In this document: piece after piece, positions 28,801 to 36,643 of the stretch
How positions within the stretch are numbered: position 1 is the stretch's first letter
Layout: each line of letters begins with the position of its first letter
Origin: Luteolibacter rhizosphaerae
GTDB lineage: Bacteria; Verrucomicrobiota; Verrucomicrobiia; Verrucomicrobiales; Akkermansiaceae
DNA: 64,000 bases
NCBI RefSeq assembly: GCF_025950095.1
Contig: NZ_JAPDDR010000005.1
Location: 1-64,000, forward strand
Direction: 5' to 3'
Notes under the pieces: generated by a model
Databases searched by the model: none
What the model saw: only the letters and a program-made list of their open reading frames with translations
Told to the model about the DNA's origin: nothing
Translations under genes and position numbers: made by a program

Positions 28801-29772
28801 GCCGACCTCGTGCGAGATCACCACCGCGCCGCCGTTGCCGCGATAGAAGTTCCAGCACACCGGTTCGCCGGATTCGCGGAAGGTGTTGTTGAAGGCCACG
28901 CCGCCGGCCGAGGCGAAGTTGTTCGTCGTGGTGATGCAGCGGATCCGCAGGCCCTGCGGTGCGCGCAGGTAGGCCTGCAGGTCCGTGGTCACGTTCACCT
29001 CGAAGGGCGCGAAGTCCTCGGCCACGCGCCGCCACATGTCGGTCACCTCGCTTGCGGGCAGATTGTAGGCCGGCGCCACGATCCGGGCACCACCTTCCCA
29101 ACTGTGACCCTCGATGACCTCGCCGTCGAAGTCCAGGTAAACGACTGCTTCCGCCCGTGGCAGGCTATGGAGGATCGGGATCGCCTCACCGATGATACCC
29201 ACCGTGCGGCCACCGTTGTAGATCGCCGCCTTCTCCGGGTCCGGTCCCTCGACCTTCGCCAGTGGCTCCCAGTGCGGCTCGGGTTCGCAGATCACCTCGC
29301 CGATCGGCCGCCGCGCCACCTGCAGTTGGCCCTCGGCTCCGCTAGAGTAGACGTAGGCGGCACGCTCCTCCTTCTGGAGAATGAATCCACGGTAACCCCA
29401 TGGCTCGACCGCGATCTCGAAAGTTCCCGTGCCGTCTTCCAGCACCCCGCCCGTTGCCCGTGCTCCGTTCGGGTAGTGGTTCACGTAGTTCAGACGGCCC
29501 ACCTTCGACCCGCCGCCGGGGAGGGGGAGGCTGATCTCCTGTCCCTTCTCGAACCCGCCGATCGCTTGGAACAATTCTTCGCCTTCCACGCCGTCCAGTT
29601 CCGGTTCCGTCACCTGTACGGCCTTGCCTTTGTCACCCGGCAGTCTGTTCTTGGTCAGCTGCGCTTTCGGCTGCCCGGTCATCTCACCCTCATACCGGGG
29701 CAGGAGGCTAAGAGAGGAAAGCCCGGCACCTGACAGAAGGGCGACGAGGAGGACTTTTGAGCTGTTCTTCAT
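22897..29772 (-). CDS. Giant secreted metalloprotease with seven PA14 domains
   Basis: The 2291-aa product has a signal peptide (MKNSSKVLLVALLSGAGLSSL), a propeptide-like region and a metzincin-type catalytic domain. The zinc motif HEVGHTFGLHH is at 321-331 and a likely Met-turn (WGPIMGAPY) at about 350-358. A PPC-like domain follows (about 415-515). Seven PA14 units begin near residues 601, 861, 1115, 1278, 1651, 1819 and 1984, most with a [KR]RE[LV]W start and YTFWIASDD core. Cadherin-like modules separate the first three. The fourth PA14 unit contains an inserted ~200-residue domain. The tail has DPDLDGIVNSMEFVLGGKP. It probably binds carbohydrate and degrades protein outside the cell. ATG 29772 is set by the signal peptide. 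Confidence 0.88.
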   Translation of the reverse strand: MKNSSKVLLVALLSGAGLSSLSLLPRYEGEMTGQPKAQLTKNRLPGDKGKAVQVTEPELDGVEGEELFQAIGGFEKGQEISLPLPGGGSKVGRLNYVNHYPNGARATGGVLEDGTGTFEIAVEPWGYRGFILQKEERAAYVYSSGAEGQLQVARRPIGEVICEPEPHWEPLAKVEGPDPEKAAIYNGGRTVGIIGEAIPILHSLPRAEAVVYLDFDGEVIEGHSWEGGARIVAPAYNLPASEVTDMWRRVAEDFAPFEVNVTTDLQAYLRAPQGLRIRCITTTNNFASAGGVAFNNTFRESGEPVCWNFYRGNGGAVVISHEVGHTFGLHHDDTTTQGYYGGHGSGAMSWGPIMGAPYSQNICQWSKGDYVNAAQQQDDLLQIGAAVARRVDDHSPYALDATPLVIAAGGAASGNGVIASPDDVDAFTFQTGGGNLNLQFNGAPNSPNLDIEAKLYNAAGTLVATASPANQLSATLTASLASGSYTVTVDGVGNGTWASNGYDDYGSLGEYTISGTVPSPGWKFRVAANALNGTVLGTISPGATGYSIVAGNTGTAFSIQSGTGVLSVANAAALTGTFNLTVNSSAGSLPVQIRVGPLRGAKHEIWTGLGGGDLGGLTGNANYPNSPNLTRHAGSLQGCYQGDNYGQKFSGYLLPAESGNHVFWTTADDFCELWLSTDANPNNKVRVAYNTGNTAADNWTAQGNQQSAPISLVAGQRYYIEFIHRENGGGDHASVAWQTPTQNRRLIGTEYLEYPGTMPNRAPWLTNMTFRVRDDATTGTVVGTLQAGDFEPGSVLSAFTITGGNTGNAFALNASTGVLTVSGALSFATLPKYLLDLRVTDSGGLQRTAQLAVEVEPRAVKRELWTGIGGNDVVNLTSHANFPNSPNATNYQAFFETPTNFADNYGQRLTGYIRAPETGSYTFWVASDDDSELWLSTTTNAANKVRIAYVDGSTGSREWGKFPSQRSANINLVGGQFYYVEVLQKEGVGGDNLAVSWSGPDFGQVILGAPHVTQQFYNHSAPVISDRTVTVFDRETSVTTVTATDWSDPGVTFVYSITGGNADGAFTIDPNTGVITATGAMPLGTRVLTITVTEVGPIPLATTINLTVNVVRPGLKREVWTGLPGGQALSGLTNWLYFPYSPDLTGYTHNFKAPTGYGENYGQRLSGYVIPPETGNYTFWIASDDAGQLSLSSDANPANRKVIGTVNGSVGEEQWTAQGNQQSAVIPLVAGQRYYIEALQKEGNGGDHLAVAWQGPNFGRTVISGNHLEYPDLMRPTLRREVWNTANPVAWTRNPATNLMDWVNTIYAEGFEATGALSGNATETGAGTWGASTGWARNNGVGSKAANGDALALLPFTPAAGKVYTLSLEIDPTNNPGSTDWFSLGFLNQPASNAALYLQSSVFPNYGGPWMLVRANGNTSGNTVQAFSNGTSNPQNSNPVISAVGTYDTIAVVLDTRGTNWISRYYVNGSQRAAHTHTSNPTIQSVGFSGFATAKGNVRNFRLSTNDNPAPGSGDFDGTLMAFKGPIDSAENFSQRLSGFIVPQVTGSYTFWLASDDDGELLISTDESPANLSKIASVNGYVNPEAWDAQPSQQSAARTLVEGRRYYVEVRHRDGSFGDHVAVAWQGPGIARQIVANQYLEHPSAPADRSLLKREVWNGITGNNISDLTGAATYPAAPSVSGTLAANAGLRAATGAGDNYGQRVSGYLVAPDSGRYTFWIASDDGGELWLSTDENPANRVRLAFVSNSVGEMAWDSQASQKSVPVALEAGRRYYIELLHKEGAGGDYLAAAWQGPGFARRVIPNQFLEHPLVIPGKASIRREVWLNLAGEQVTNLTSAPPFVAGTPGARGRLNTFETPENHGDTYGQRLAARLVAPESGVFKFWIAGDDSTELWLSTDSNPANRIRIAYSTGFTNFREWTKFPTQESAGISLVAGNTYHIEALHKEGSSLDHLSVAWQGPSFSRQVLDGRCLDYPGTPPASPALKRELWTGIGGESISDLTNLGTYPNSPNQTLTLDSFAAPFNWGNNYGQKISGYLIAPRSGDYTFWIASDDDGELWLSTTGDPAAKTRIAYADAATGFENWTNNASQTSATITLTAGQRCYIEALQKEGGGDDYLSVAWQGPGFSRQIIRKDFLEYPGLPLGETQGGSPIAPPAVDPGYTFWLNYLGLSGNDRLANADPDLDGIVNSMEFVLGGKPSGPDAISTTLLPQVTLEPAWVNFVFRRADVASTVGAYVQYSTTPGNWVRAENGVGNVQITTVDDGFGAGMDRVTVRIPRTGSRMFVRLNSNMP
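25243..25860 (-). other. Concanavalin-like domain inserted within the fourth PA14 unit
   Basis: Residues about 1305-1510 of the giant protease interrupt a PA14 unit. The PA14 start RREVWNTANPVAW is followed by this insert (YAEGFEATGALSG to VRNFRLST), and only then by the PA14 core ENFSQRLSGFIVPQVTGSYTFW. The insert reads like a jelly-roll module (YTLSLEIDPTNNPGSTDWFSLGF, RYYVNG). The other six PA14 units lack it. Confidence 0.7.
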
Positions 29773-30027
29773 GGGCAGGCGGGAGCGGGAGCTGCCTTGG
29801 AGATGCAGGAGACTCCGGGGCAGGGCTGGGGGTGAAAAGCAAACAGGGTTGGAAACCCAACGCGGAGCTAGCGTTCCACGCCCCCCTTGTCCATCTCGTC
29901 TCACTCCGGTTTAGTGCCATTTTTCCGGGTCGACGGCCTAGGTTGTCATACAGTTTGAGTGGGACCCCTCAATGGGAAAGGATTCCCAGTCCTTAAGAGC
30001 CGATTTTGCCCATTATCGAGTCATGAC

Positions 30028-32094
30028 TCAATTTTCCGCCATGCGGTGCAGCGCGCCCGACCAGTCCTTCAGCCCGATCACTTCCAAGTAGGGCTTGGCC
30101 AGCTTGTCCTCATCCCGGGTGCCGAGCGCTTGGTAGAGATGCCAGATCGGCTTCTTCCCGAGAGGCTCGGTCTCATCATCGGGGAATTTCCTCAGACCGA
30201 TCTTCAGCCCGCCTTCGTGGCGGTTGTCGATCCAGTTGTGGTATTGCCATGATTCGATCGAGGAAAGGGCTGCCATTTTCTTCCATGCCAGCGCCATGCC
30301 TGCCGCCTGATCCGCCAGTTCCTTCTCGGAATAGTCCTTCGAATTGAAACCGTTCTCGGACAGGTGCACCGGCCGCAGCTTTCCTTGATAGCGGAAGGCG
30401 GGCTGCTTCATATAGGCGTCCAGCACTTCCAAGTTCTTCGGGGTGATCTTCTCGCTATCGAAGCTGAAGGTCGCTTGCCCGTCCTCCCATGCCCGCGGGT
30501 TGAAGAGATTCTGCGGATAGGGATGGTAGGCCAGCGCCCACGGGAAATCCCCCTCGGCAGCGCAGAAGTCCCGCAGCAGTTCCAGCAGCCGCCGTGAGCC
30601 ATACCAGCGGGCCTCGCCGCGGTTCGCCCAGTGATGGGTGAGCGAGATGAAGGTCCGGCTGTTCGGATCATACTGCCGCGCGATCAGGTCCATCAGGCGC
30701 ATCGAGCGCTGGTAGAGATCCATGAACACGATGTCCGTCTTCTCCCCCGCATTCGTCCACACCCACCCGGCATCCACCTCGTTGTGCATGATCCAATGAT
30801 GGACCCGGCCATGCTTGCCATCCGGTCGCGACCAGCGTTCGGCCATCAGGTTCAGGATCGCTCCGTAGAGCGCGAGCCCTTCCCCGGAAGTGACGTCCGG
30901 CATAGCGAAGATGCCCTCGGCCACCGCATCCGGATGGCCGAGTTTCTTCACCACCGGGCTGCCGTCCTTCGCCGGGTTCGCCACCAACAGGATCGCGGAA
31001 ACCATCACGCCGTGCTTCTGCGCTTCCAGAAAGGTCTGGTCGAAGTCTTCGAGTGCCTTCTCCCGGGCGTGGTAGGTCCGGCCCTGCCATTGGAAGGGCG
31101 TGGTGTCCGGCCCGGGTTCAAGGGCTACCAGCGAGTGGATCATCACGTTCACCGTCACCGCGGAGATTCCAAGATCCTTCAATTCATCCGGCAGCAGGCC
31201 GCGGTGCCAACCGCCCAGTCCCTTTTTGCTGCGCGGTTCGGCAGGCTTCAATTGCGGGCTTCGGCAGGCGATCTGGTCGGCGTAGCGAGCATGTGAAAGC
31301 GCGGTGATCCGGTCTCCTTCTTTCCTGACGAGCTGCCAGCGGGAGAGTAGGCGATCGTGCTGGTTGCTACCCCTTGGCCGGAGCCGTGGCATCTCCGCGG
31401 AGAATTCCCCGGCGGCGTTTGCTGTCACCTCGACCAGCGTTTCCCAAGCCTGCGGGTCACCTTCCACGATCTCCATCGGGATCTCGGCGAGGAACAGATT
31501 GCCACTCTCCCCGACAACACTGCCGCTTACCCGGACCTGTTCCTTACCGACGATGACCTGCGTTACCCGTGCGGGGAAAGTCTTGGCCAGATAGGCTTCC
31601 AGCACCGCCTTGTCCGCTGCTCTCGCCGAGCTGGCCACCTGATCAAATTCTCCGGCCCGCTCCGGCCTGAGCCGCGCATTCCGCACCTGGAGCACCCGTC
31701 CGGCGGGGAGGGGGAGATCAAGGCGCAGTTGCTGCCAATCACCGCTGAAGTCCACCCTCGCCCGATAGGAGGTCCACGCTTCGCTATGCCCCACGGGCGG
31801 GAGCCAATTCGCCGTCTTCGCCTCGAAAGGCGGGCCCGGCAGCACCGCGAACTTCGGTACGCCGCCGGCGCAGAAGTACTCCATCTCTAGTACTTGAGGG
31901 CCCTTGGCCGGAGTCGCGGAAGGGGTGGCCCGCACGGACATCGCGCCTTCGATCTCCACCGTCCCGGCCACCGGTTCCCGGAAGCTTGCGGCGGGCCCGT
32001 CGAAGCGCTCCAGCTTCAAGCTCAGCTCCGCCGTAGCGACTGCTCCCAGCATCGCCACCGCGATTCCCGCAACTCTCCATGACATCCGCAACAT
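30028..32094 (-). CDS. Secreted DUF5722 protein (glycosidase-like TIM barrel)
   Basis: The 688-aa product has a signal peptide (MSWRVAGIAVAMLGAVATA), an N-terminal beta region (about 25-240) and a large TIM-barrel-like domain of the DUF5722 type (about 275-670). Landmarks are GGWHRGLLPDELKDLGISAV, VHHWIMHNEVDAGWVW and THHWANRG, then ALAYHPYPQNLFNPRAW and VHLSENGFNS. The HNEV glutamate and the LSEN glutamate sit where clan-A glycosidases carry acid/base and nucleophile, which supports hydrolase activity; this is inference by fold. Substrate is unknown. It is divergent from the next gene, with 55 bp between the starts. The alternative start MSWR lies 3 codons downstream of the first M. Confidence 0.82.
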   Translation of the reverse strand: MLRMSWRVAGIAVAMLGAVATAELSLKLERFDGPAASFREPVAGTVEIEGAMSVRATPSATPAKGPQVLEMEYFCAGGVPKFAVLPGPPFEAKTANWLPPVGHSEAWTSYRARVDFSGDWQQLRLDLPLPAGRVLQVRNARLRPERAGEFDQVASSARAADKAVLEAYLAKTFPARVTQVIVGKEQVRVSGSVVGESGNLFLAEIPMEIVEGDPQAWETLVEVTANAAGEFSAEMPRLRPRGSNQHDRLLSRWQLVRKEGDRITALSHARYADQIACRSPQLKPAEPRSKKGLGGWHRGLLPDELKDLGISAVTVNVMIHSLVALEPGPDTTPFQWQGRTYHAREKALEDFDQTFLEAQKHGVMVSAILLVANPAKDGSPVVKKLGHPDAVAEGIFAMPDVTSGEGLALYGAILNLMAERWSRPDGKHGRVHHWIMHNEVDAGWVWTNAGEKTDIVFMDLYQRSMRLMDLIARQYDPNSRTFISLTHHWANRGEARWYGSRRLLELLRDFCAAEGDFPWALAYHPYPQNLFNPRAWEDGQATFSFDSEKITPKNLEVLDAYMKQPAFRYQGKLRPVHLSENGFNSKDYSEKELADQAAGMALAWKKMAALSSIESWQYHNWIDNRHEGGLKIGLRKFPDDETEPLGKKPIWHLYQALGTRDEDKLAKPYLEVIGLKDWSGALHRMAEN

Positions 32095-32149
32095 TGTCCC
32101 ACCTTCGACGCCTGATAAGAAACCGTTCTTTCATCCGTTTCAGGAAGGG

Positions 32150-33016
32150 ATGTCGCTACGCCCTTTGCTCTCCGCCACTTTGTTCATCGCGCCCATGGCG
32201 CCTGCGGAAGAACCCGCGGTGGCTTCCAAGACCGAGTTCCTCGATAACGGTAGGATCAAGATCGGCGTGGATATGAGCTCCGGCGGTTCCATCTTCTGGT
32301 TCAGCGAACTGCCGGACGGTCCGAATCTCCTCAATCATGCCGACCGCGGCCGCTTCGTCCAGCAGTCCTACTACGGGTTGCCGGATGGTACCAAGTGGGG
32401 CGAAAAGGACTGGCGCTGGAATCCCGTGCAGGGCGGCCACTACGAGGGCAAGCCCGCCAAGATCCTAGAGGCCAAGAAGACCGCGGAGAGCCTCTATGTG
32501 AAGGGTATTCCGATTCACTGGGCCGGGGGGCAGTTGCTCGAAGACTGCCGCATGGAAGAGTGGATCACGCTCTCCGGTGACGTAGCCACGATCCGCTTCC
32601 GCTTCACCTATAAGGGGAAGGAGCATCATCCGGCGACGCATCAGGAACTCCCGGCCGTGTTTGTCGACTACGCCCTGCCTAAATTGGTCTACTACAAGGG
32701 TGAGAAGCCGTGGACCGGTGACGCGCTTTCCGAGGATGTTCCGGCTTGGCCAAATGAATACCGCCGCTGCACGGAGGAGTGGGCGGCCTACATCGGTCCT
32801 GACGGCCGGGGGCTAGGGGTTTTCTTTCCCGGCACGAAGGACATCACCTGCTACCGCTACCAAGGCGCGGCGGGGCCTGCCGGGATTGGTTGCTCTTACT
32901 TTGCCCCGATCCAGACCCTCGCGGTCGTGCCCGGCTTCGAGCACGACTACCGCATTCACCTGAAGATCGGCACCGTCGCGGAGATCCGCGAGAGTTTCAA
33001 AAAGCTGCGCCGTTGA
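32150..33016 (+). CDS. Secreted protein of unknown function, divergent from DUF5722 gene
   Basis: This 288-aa protein begins with a short signal-like segment (MSLRPLLSATLFIAPMAPAEE). Mature sequence contains FLDNGRIKIGVDMSSGGSIF, then GPNLLNHADRGRFVQQSYYG, WRWNPVQGGHYEG and VVPGFEHDYRIHLKIGTV. The GRxxQQSYYG and NPVQGG blocks look strongly conserved, and the many aromatic residues suggest a beta-sandwich that binds or modifies carbohydrate. I cannot name the family with confidence. A good ribosome site (aggaaggg) lies immediately before ATG 32150. The shared 55-bp divergent region points to co-regulation with the DUF5722 protein. Confidence 0.78.
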   Translation: MSLRPLLSATLFIAPMAPAEEPAVASKTEFLDNGRIKIGVDMSSGGSIFWFSELPDGPNLLNHADRGRFVQQSYYGLPDGTKWGEKDWRWNPVQGGHYEGKPAKILEAKKTAESLYVKGIPIHWAGGQLLEDCRMEEWITLSGDVATIRFRFTYKGKEHHPATHQELPAVFVDYALPKLVYYKGEKPWTGDALSEDVPAWPNEYRRCTEEWAAYIGPDGRGLGVFFPGTKDITCYRYQGAAGPAGIGCSYFAPIQTLAVVPGFEHDYRIHLKIGTVAEIRESFKKLRR

Positions 33017-33064
33017 GGGCATTTCGTCCCGCGCTTTCCCCTTGTCTTGCGCGGGCCGGCGGTA

Positions 33065-33988
33065 ATGACTTCCGGCATGTCTTCGCCCAAGACGCTTTTG
33101 CCCGCAGCGGCCGCGTTCTTTCTCGCGCTTTCGAGCTCATCCTGCGTCACGAAACGCGCCGCGGACCTGCTCACCGTCCCTCGCCGCGCCACGGATGCGG
33201 AACACTGGGAGCGCGAAACCAAGCTGAAGCCCCAACGCTTCGAAGTGCAGGCGAAAGATGGCATCATGATCTCCGGCTACAGCCTGGAGCCCGCGGCGGG
33301 CACCAAGCGGGTCGGCACCGCTTGGCTGCTCCATGGTCTGGGCAACAGCAAGGAGCAGATGCTTCCCGTGGCCCGCAAGCTCTCTGCCGCTGGCTTCCGC
33401 TGCGTGGCATGGGATAGCCGCGGCCATGGCAAGACCGGTGGGACGCGCGCGACCTTCGGCACCAAGGAAGTCGACGACACCCTGCGCGTAATGGCGGAGG
33501 CCCGGCGCATGAAGGGCACTCCGCGCCGGGAGCCGGAGGTGATCTGGGGTTACTCGATGGGCACCGCGGTGGCGCTGCAGACCCTTCCTCACGTTTCGAG
33601 GGTGAAGGCGGCCGTCCTGCTTGCGCCGATGTCGGATCTTGGCGGCGTGATGTATCATCAAGCCCGCAATCACTACAGCGGTACGCTTCAACCGCTCGTT
33701 CCCGTGGTGCGCGCGAAGGTCAATAGCACCGCTGGCTTCGATCCCAAGAATATCCGCCCGGTCGATTGCGTGAAGGATACGAAGTGCAAGCTGCTTCTCG
33801 TCCACGGTGACCGCGACAGCACCATCCCGCCTTGGCAATCCCAGCAGATTCTCGATGCCTGCAAGCCGGGACAAGGTCAGCGCATTCTCCTGCCTGGAGT
33901 CGGGCATGGCGGAGTGATGTGGGATCTTCCGGAGAAGACCGGGAGCGAGGCCATCGAGTTCCTTCTTCAACAATCGGGAGCGCGCTAA
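33065..33988 (+). CDS. Alpha/beta-hydrolase lipoprotein
   Basis: The 307-aa protein has an N-terminal hydrophobic segment ending in a lipobox-like ALSSSSC (Cys27), so it is likely a lipoprotein facing the periplasm. The alpha/beta-hydrolase fold shows HGLGNSKEQM (oxyanion region), DSRGHGKTGG and the nucleophile elbow WGYSMGTA. Next are the acid in LVHGDRDSTIPP and the catalytic His in PGVGHGGVMW. Length is normal for the family. ATG 33077 is an alternative start giving Cys23. The last base of its stop is the first base of the trpF start. Substrate unknown. Confidence 0.83.
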   Translation: MTSGMSSPKTLLPAAAAFFLALSSSSCVTKRAADLLTVPRRATDAEHWERETKLKPQRFEVQAKDGIMISGYSLEPAAGTKRVGTAWLLHGLGNSKEQMLPVARKLSAAGFRCVAWDSRGHGKTGGTRATFGTKEVDDTLRVMAEARRMKGTPRREPEVIWGYSMGTAVALQTLPHVSRVKAAVLLAPMSDLGGVMYHQARNHYSGTLQPLVPVVRAKVNSTAGFDPKNIRPVDCVKDTKCKLLLVHGDRDSTIPPWQSQQILDACKPGQGQRILLPGVGHGGVMWDLPEKTGSEAIEFLLQQSGAR

Positions 33989-34641
33989 TGCCGCCGCGCA
34001 TCAAGATCTGCTGCATCAGCTCCCGTGAAGAAGCGGCGCTCGCGATCTCCTGCGGTGCTTCCGCTCTCGGATTGGTGGCTGCGATGCCTAGCGGGCCGGG
34101 TGTGATTGCAGAGGACCTCATCGCGGAGATCGCCGCCACCGTGCCGCCGCCGATCGCTACCTTCCTGCTCACTTCGGAGACCCGTGCGGAGGCCATCATC
34201 GCCCAGCATCGCCATTGCCGGACGAACACGATCCAACTCTGCGACGAGGTGGAGCCGGGTGCCTACGCCCGGCTGCGCGAGGCTCTGCCCGGGGTCTCAT
34301 TGGTGCAGGTGATTCACGTCACCGGCATGGAGTCGGTGGATCAAGCGCTGGCCGCTTCACCGCATGTCGATGCGCTCTTGCTCGACTCCGGCAACCCGAC
34401 GCTTGCGGTGAAGGAACTCGGCGGCACTGGCCGTGTCCATGTCTGGTCGATCAGCCGGATGATCCGCGATCAATGCGGCATCCCGCTCTTTCTCGCAGGC
34501 GGCTTGAATGTCGGCAATGTCGCGGATGCCGTCGCCGCCGTGCAGCCTTTCGGCCTGGACCTTTGCAGCAGCGTGCGGAGCGATGGGAGCTTGGATGCCA
34601 CCAAGCTCCGCGAATTCATGGCCGCTCTGGGTATCGGCTGA
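33988..34641 (+). CDS. trpF: Phosphoribosylanthranilate isomerase
   Basis: The 217-aa TIM-barrel enzyme catalyses the third step of tryptophan synthesis in the cytoplasm. It opens with IKICCISS, where the family has KICG; the first Cys is the expected general base, and the following Gly is replaced by Cys. The general acid is in ALLLDSG, the phosphate-binding segment is FLAGGLNVGNV, and GLDLCSSVRSDG matches the usual GVDVSSGVE end. The start overlaps the preceding stop by one base (TAATG), so expression is tied to the lipoprotein hydrolase. No other trp gene is nearby. It converges on the esterase gene with a 10-bp gap. Confidence 0.85.
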   Translation: MPPRIKICCISSREEAALAISCGASALGLVAAMPSGPGVIAEDLIAEIAATVPPPIATFLLTSETRAEAIIAQHRHCRTNTIQLCDEVEPGAYARLREALPGVSLVQVIHVTGMESVDQALAASPHVDALLLDSGNPTLAVKELGGTGRVHVWSISRMIRDQCGIPLFLAGGLNVGNVADAVAAVQPFGLDLCSSVRSDGSLDATKLREFMAALGIG

Positions 34642-34651
34642 GATCCGGCTC

Positions 34652-36643
34652 TCAGTTCACCGGCCCGTAGACTTCCAGTTCGCTCAGGAAGGAGTGGTTC
34701 TCGCTGTAGTGATCCTGGCGCTCGTGGTGGTCCGGGAAGGTAGCGCGTACGAAACGCACCGGCCGCTTGTCGAAGCGCTGCTCGCTACGAGCCTCGGTCT
34801 TGCCGGCGAACTCGTGCTTGCCCACTTCCTGGAAGTCCTTGCCGTTTTCGCTCACGGAGATGAGCACCGTCTTGGTCGAGCCGAAGCCCGGGACGCCATA
34901 GCGCACCGCCTGCACTTCGCGCGGGCGGCCGAGATCGATGGTCACGTGCTTCGGGAATCCTGCTGCATTGCCGGTGGCGAAGCAGGTGCCGGCACCGCCC
35001 CACCAGTTGCCGTCGGTCAGACCGGCGTTCCAGCCGGAGGCATTCGGATCGCTGGAGGTGAAGGGGCGCTGGCGCGCCACGTTGCGGCCCATGCCCGGCT
35101 CATCCGGCCAGTGGGTGTGGAAGGCTGCGGCAGGCAGACCTTCCTTGTTCATGATGTTCGGCTCGGCGATCTGCGACCAAGCGAAGCGCGCCATGGTCGG
35201 CTGCGGCACCTCGGCGCTTTTCAGCGTGATGACCGGCTCGTTCGGCGAGATCTCCGCGGTGGCAGGCTTGAAATTCCAGTCCGGTCCCGCGACTTCGAAA
35301 TGGCTGGGTGCCTGCTGGTCGCGCGTGGCGAGTCCGGTCGGAGCGTTCTTCAAGCGCACCTTGATCGAGTCTCCGGCTGCTTCGAAGCTCTCGAACAGCG
35401 GGCCCGACTTCACGATGCCCTCCTTGCCGTAGGTATCGGCCAGCGCCCACAGCGACAGGCGGCGTCCGACTTCCGATTTGTTGCGCGGATGGATGTCCTT
35501 CGGATTACCGATGTCCATCGTCACCGCCATCCCGGTTTTCGGAATTTTCAGGGCTTCCTGTTGTGCGATCCATAGGCCCTGCAGGGCGCCTTGGCGGTTA
35601 TCGCCGTAGTTGTACGGGGCGAGTTGGACGAAGTAGAAGGGGGCTTCCGCTGCGCCGAATTGCTTCCGCCAGCCTTTGATCAGCGCCTCCATCTTGAGTG
35701 TGTAGAGCAAGTCCTCCCCGACATTCGATTCGCCCTGATACCACAGGAAGCCGCGCAGGCCGTAGGGCACCACCGGATGAATCATGGCCTGATAGGTGCC
35801 GAGCGCTTGGTTCGATCCCACCGGCAGCACCGGCGGGGCAGGGGGTTGGCCCGGGATCGGCTTCTTCTCGTTCAAGGCGCGATCCGCGGCATCCACCCAG
35901 CCACGGGTGGCAGCCACGTGGCGCTTCATCGCCTCGTCGTATTTCTCGGTGCCGGGAGTGCGAGCTTCGCGGAATTCGCGCATCTCGCGCAGGTCTTCGA
36001 TGTCCGCCAGACCTTCGTCGGCGAGCCATGGCTCGATCCGTGAACCGCCCCAGGAGCTGTGAATCAAGCCGACCGGCACGCCGAGCTCTTCGGTCAGGCG
36101 ACGACCGAAGAAGTAGGCCACGGCCGAGAAGCTCTTGCTGGTCTCCGGATCCGCCGGCTTCCACGCGCCTTCGAAATCATCCTGCCGGTAGGGGGCCACC
36201 TTCTTCGGCACCGTGAGCAAGCGCAGCAGCGGCACCGGTCCACTGGCGGCAATGTCCTGATCTTCTTTCCGGGATGCTCCGATCGACCACTCCATGTTCG
36301 ATTGGCCGCTCGCCAGCCAGACCTCGCCGACCAGCACGTCCTTCACCTGCACTTGGTTGGCGCCTTCTTCGGATACTTCGATCACCCGAGGCTCGGCGTT
36401 GGCAGGCATCGCATCGAGATCGACACGCCACTTCCCGTCGCCACCGGCCTGCGCGGATTTCTCCTGCCCGGCGAACTTCACCGTCACCTTCTTGCCCGGC
36501 GAAGCTTGACCCCACACCGGCACGCCGCGGTCGCGCTGGAGCACCGCACCGTCCGTGAAGACATGGGGGAGCCGCACATCCGCTGTGGCGCTCGCGGTCA
36601 GGGCCGCCACGGCGAGGATCAGGGAGCGATTCTTGAAGATCAT
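34652..36643 (-). CDS. Sialate O-acetylesterase-like secreted esterase with discoidin-like C-terminus
   Basis: The 663-aa product begins with a signal peptide (SLILAVAALTASATA). A beta domain (about 22-105) leads to the SGNH-like catalytic region with LASGQSNMEW (nucleophile S115), VGLIHSSWGGSRIEPW and GFLWYQGESNV. The late DIHPRNKSEVGRRL supplies the likely D-x-x-H dyad. Residues about 535-663 form an F5/8 type C (discoidin-like) carbohydrate-binding domain with VTIDLGRPREVQAVRYG and FDKRPVRFVRATF. Family members remove O-acetyl groups from sialic acids or, in environmental bacteria, from acetylated polysaccharides such as xylan or rhamnogalacturonan. The latter fits the neighbourhood better. 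Confidence 0.9.
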   Translation of the reverse strand: MIFKNRSLILAVAALTASATADVRLPHVFTDGAVLQRDRGVPVWGQASPGKKVTVKFAGQEKSAQAGGDGKWRVDLDAMPANAEPRVIEVSEEGANQVQVKDVLVGEVWLASGQSNMEWSIGASRKEDQDIAASGPVPLLRLLTVPKKVAPYRQDDFEGAWKPADPETSKSFSAVAYFFGRRLTEELGVPVGLIHSSWGGSRIEPWLADEGLADIEDLREMREFREARTPGTEKYDEAMKRHVAATRGWVDAADRALNEKKPIPGQPPAPPVLPVGSNQALGTYQAMIHPVVPYGLRGFLWYQGESNVGEDLLYTLKMEALIKGWRKQFGAAEAPFYFVQLAPYNYGDNRQGALQGLWIAQQEALKIPKTGMAVTMDIGNPKDIHPRNKSEVGRRLSLWALADTYGKEGIVKSGPLFESFEAAGDSIKVRLKNAPTGLATRDQQAPSHFEVAGPDWNFKPATAEISPNEPVITLKSAEVPQPTMARFAWSQIAEPNIMNKEGLPAAAFHTHWPDEPGMGRNVARQRPFTSSDPNASGWNAGLTDGNWWGGAGTCFATGNAAGFPKHVTIDLGRPREVQAVRYGVPGFGSTKTVLISVSENGKDFQEVGKHEFAGKTEARSEQRFDKRPVRFVRATFPDHHERQDHYSENHSFLSELEVYGPVN

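Noticed and set aside
28483..29733. 416-aa plus-strand frame inside the seven-PA14 protease gene
   Set aside because: It lies antisense to the HExxH catalytic domain, which fixes the true strand.
22897..29772. Repeated blocks in the giant protease considered as a CRISPR or DNA satellite array
   Set aside because: The repeats are about 450 bases long, diverged, and in frame; they encode PA14 domains.
30018..30029. Perfect 12-base palindrome GAGTCATGACTC at the end of the DUF5722 gene
   Set aside because: It is short, overlaps the stop codon, has no T run, and one such palindrome is not surprising in 64 kb.
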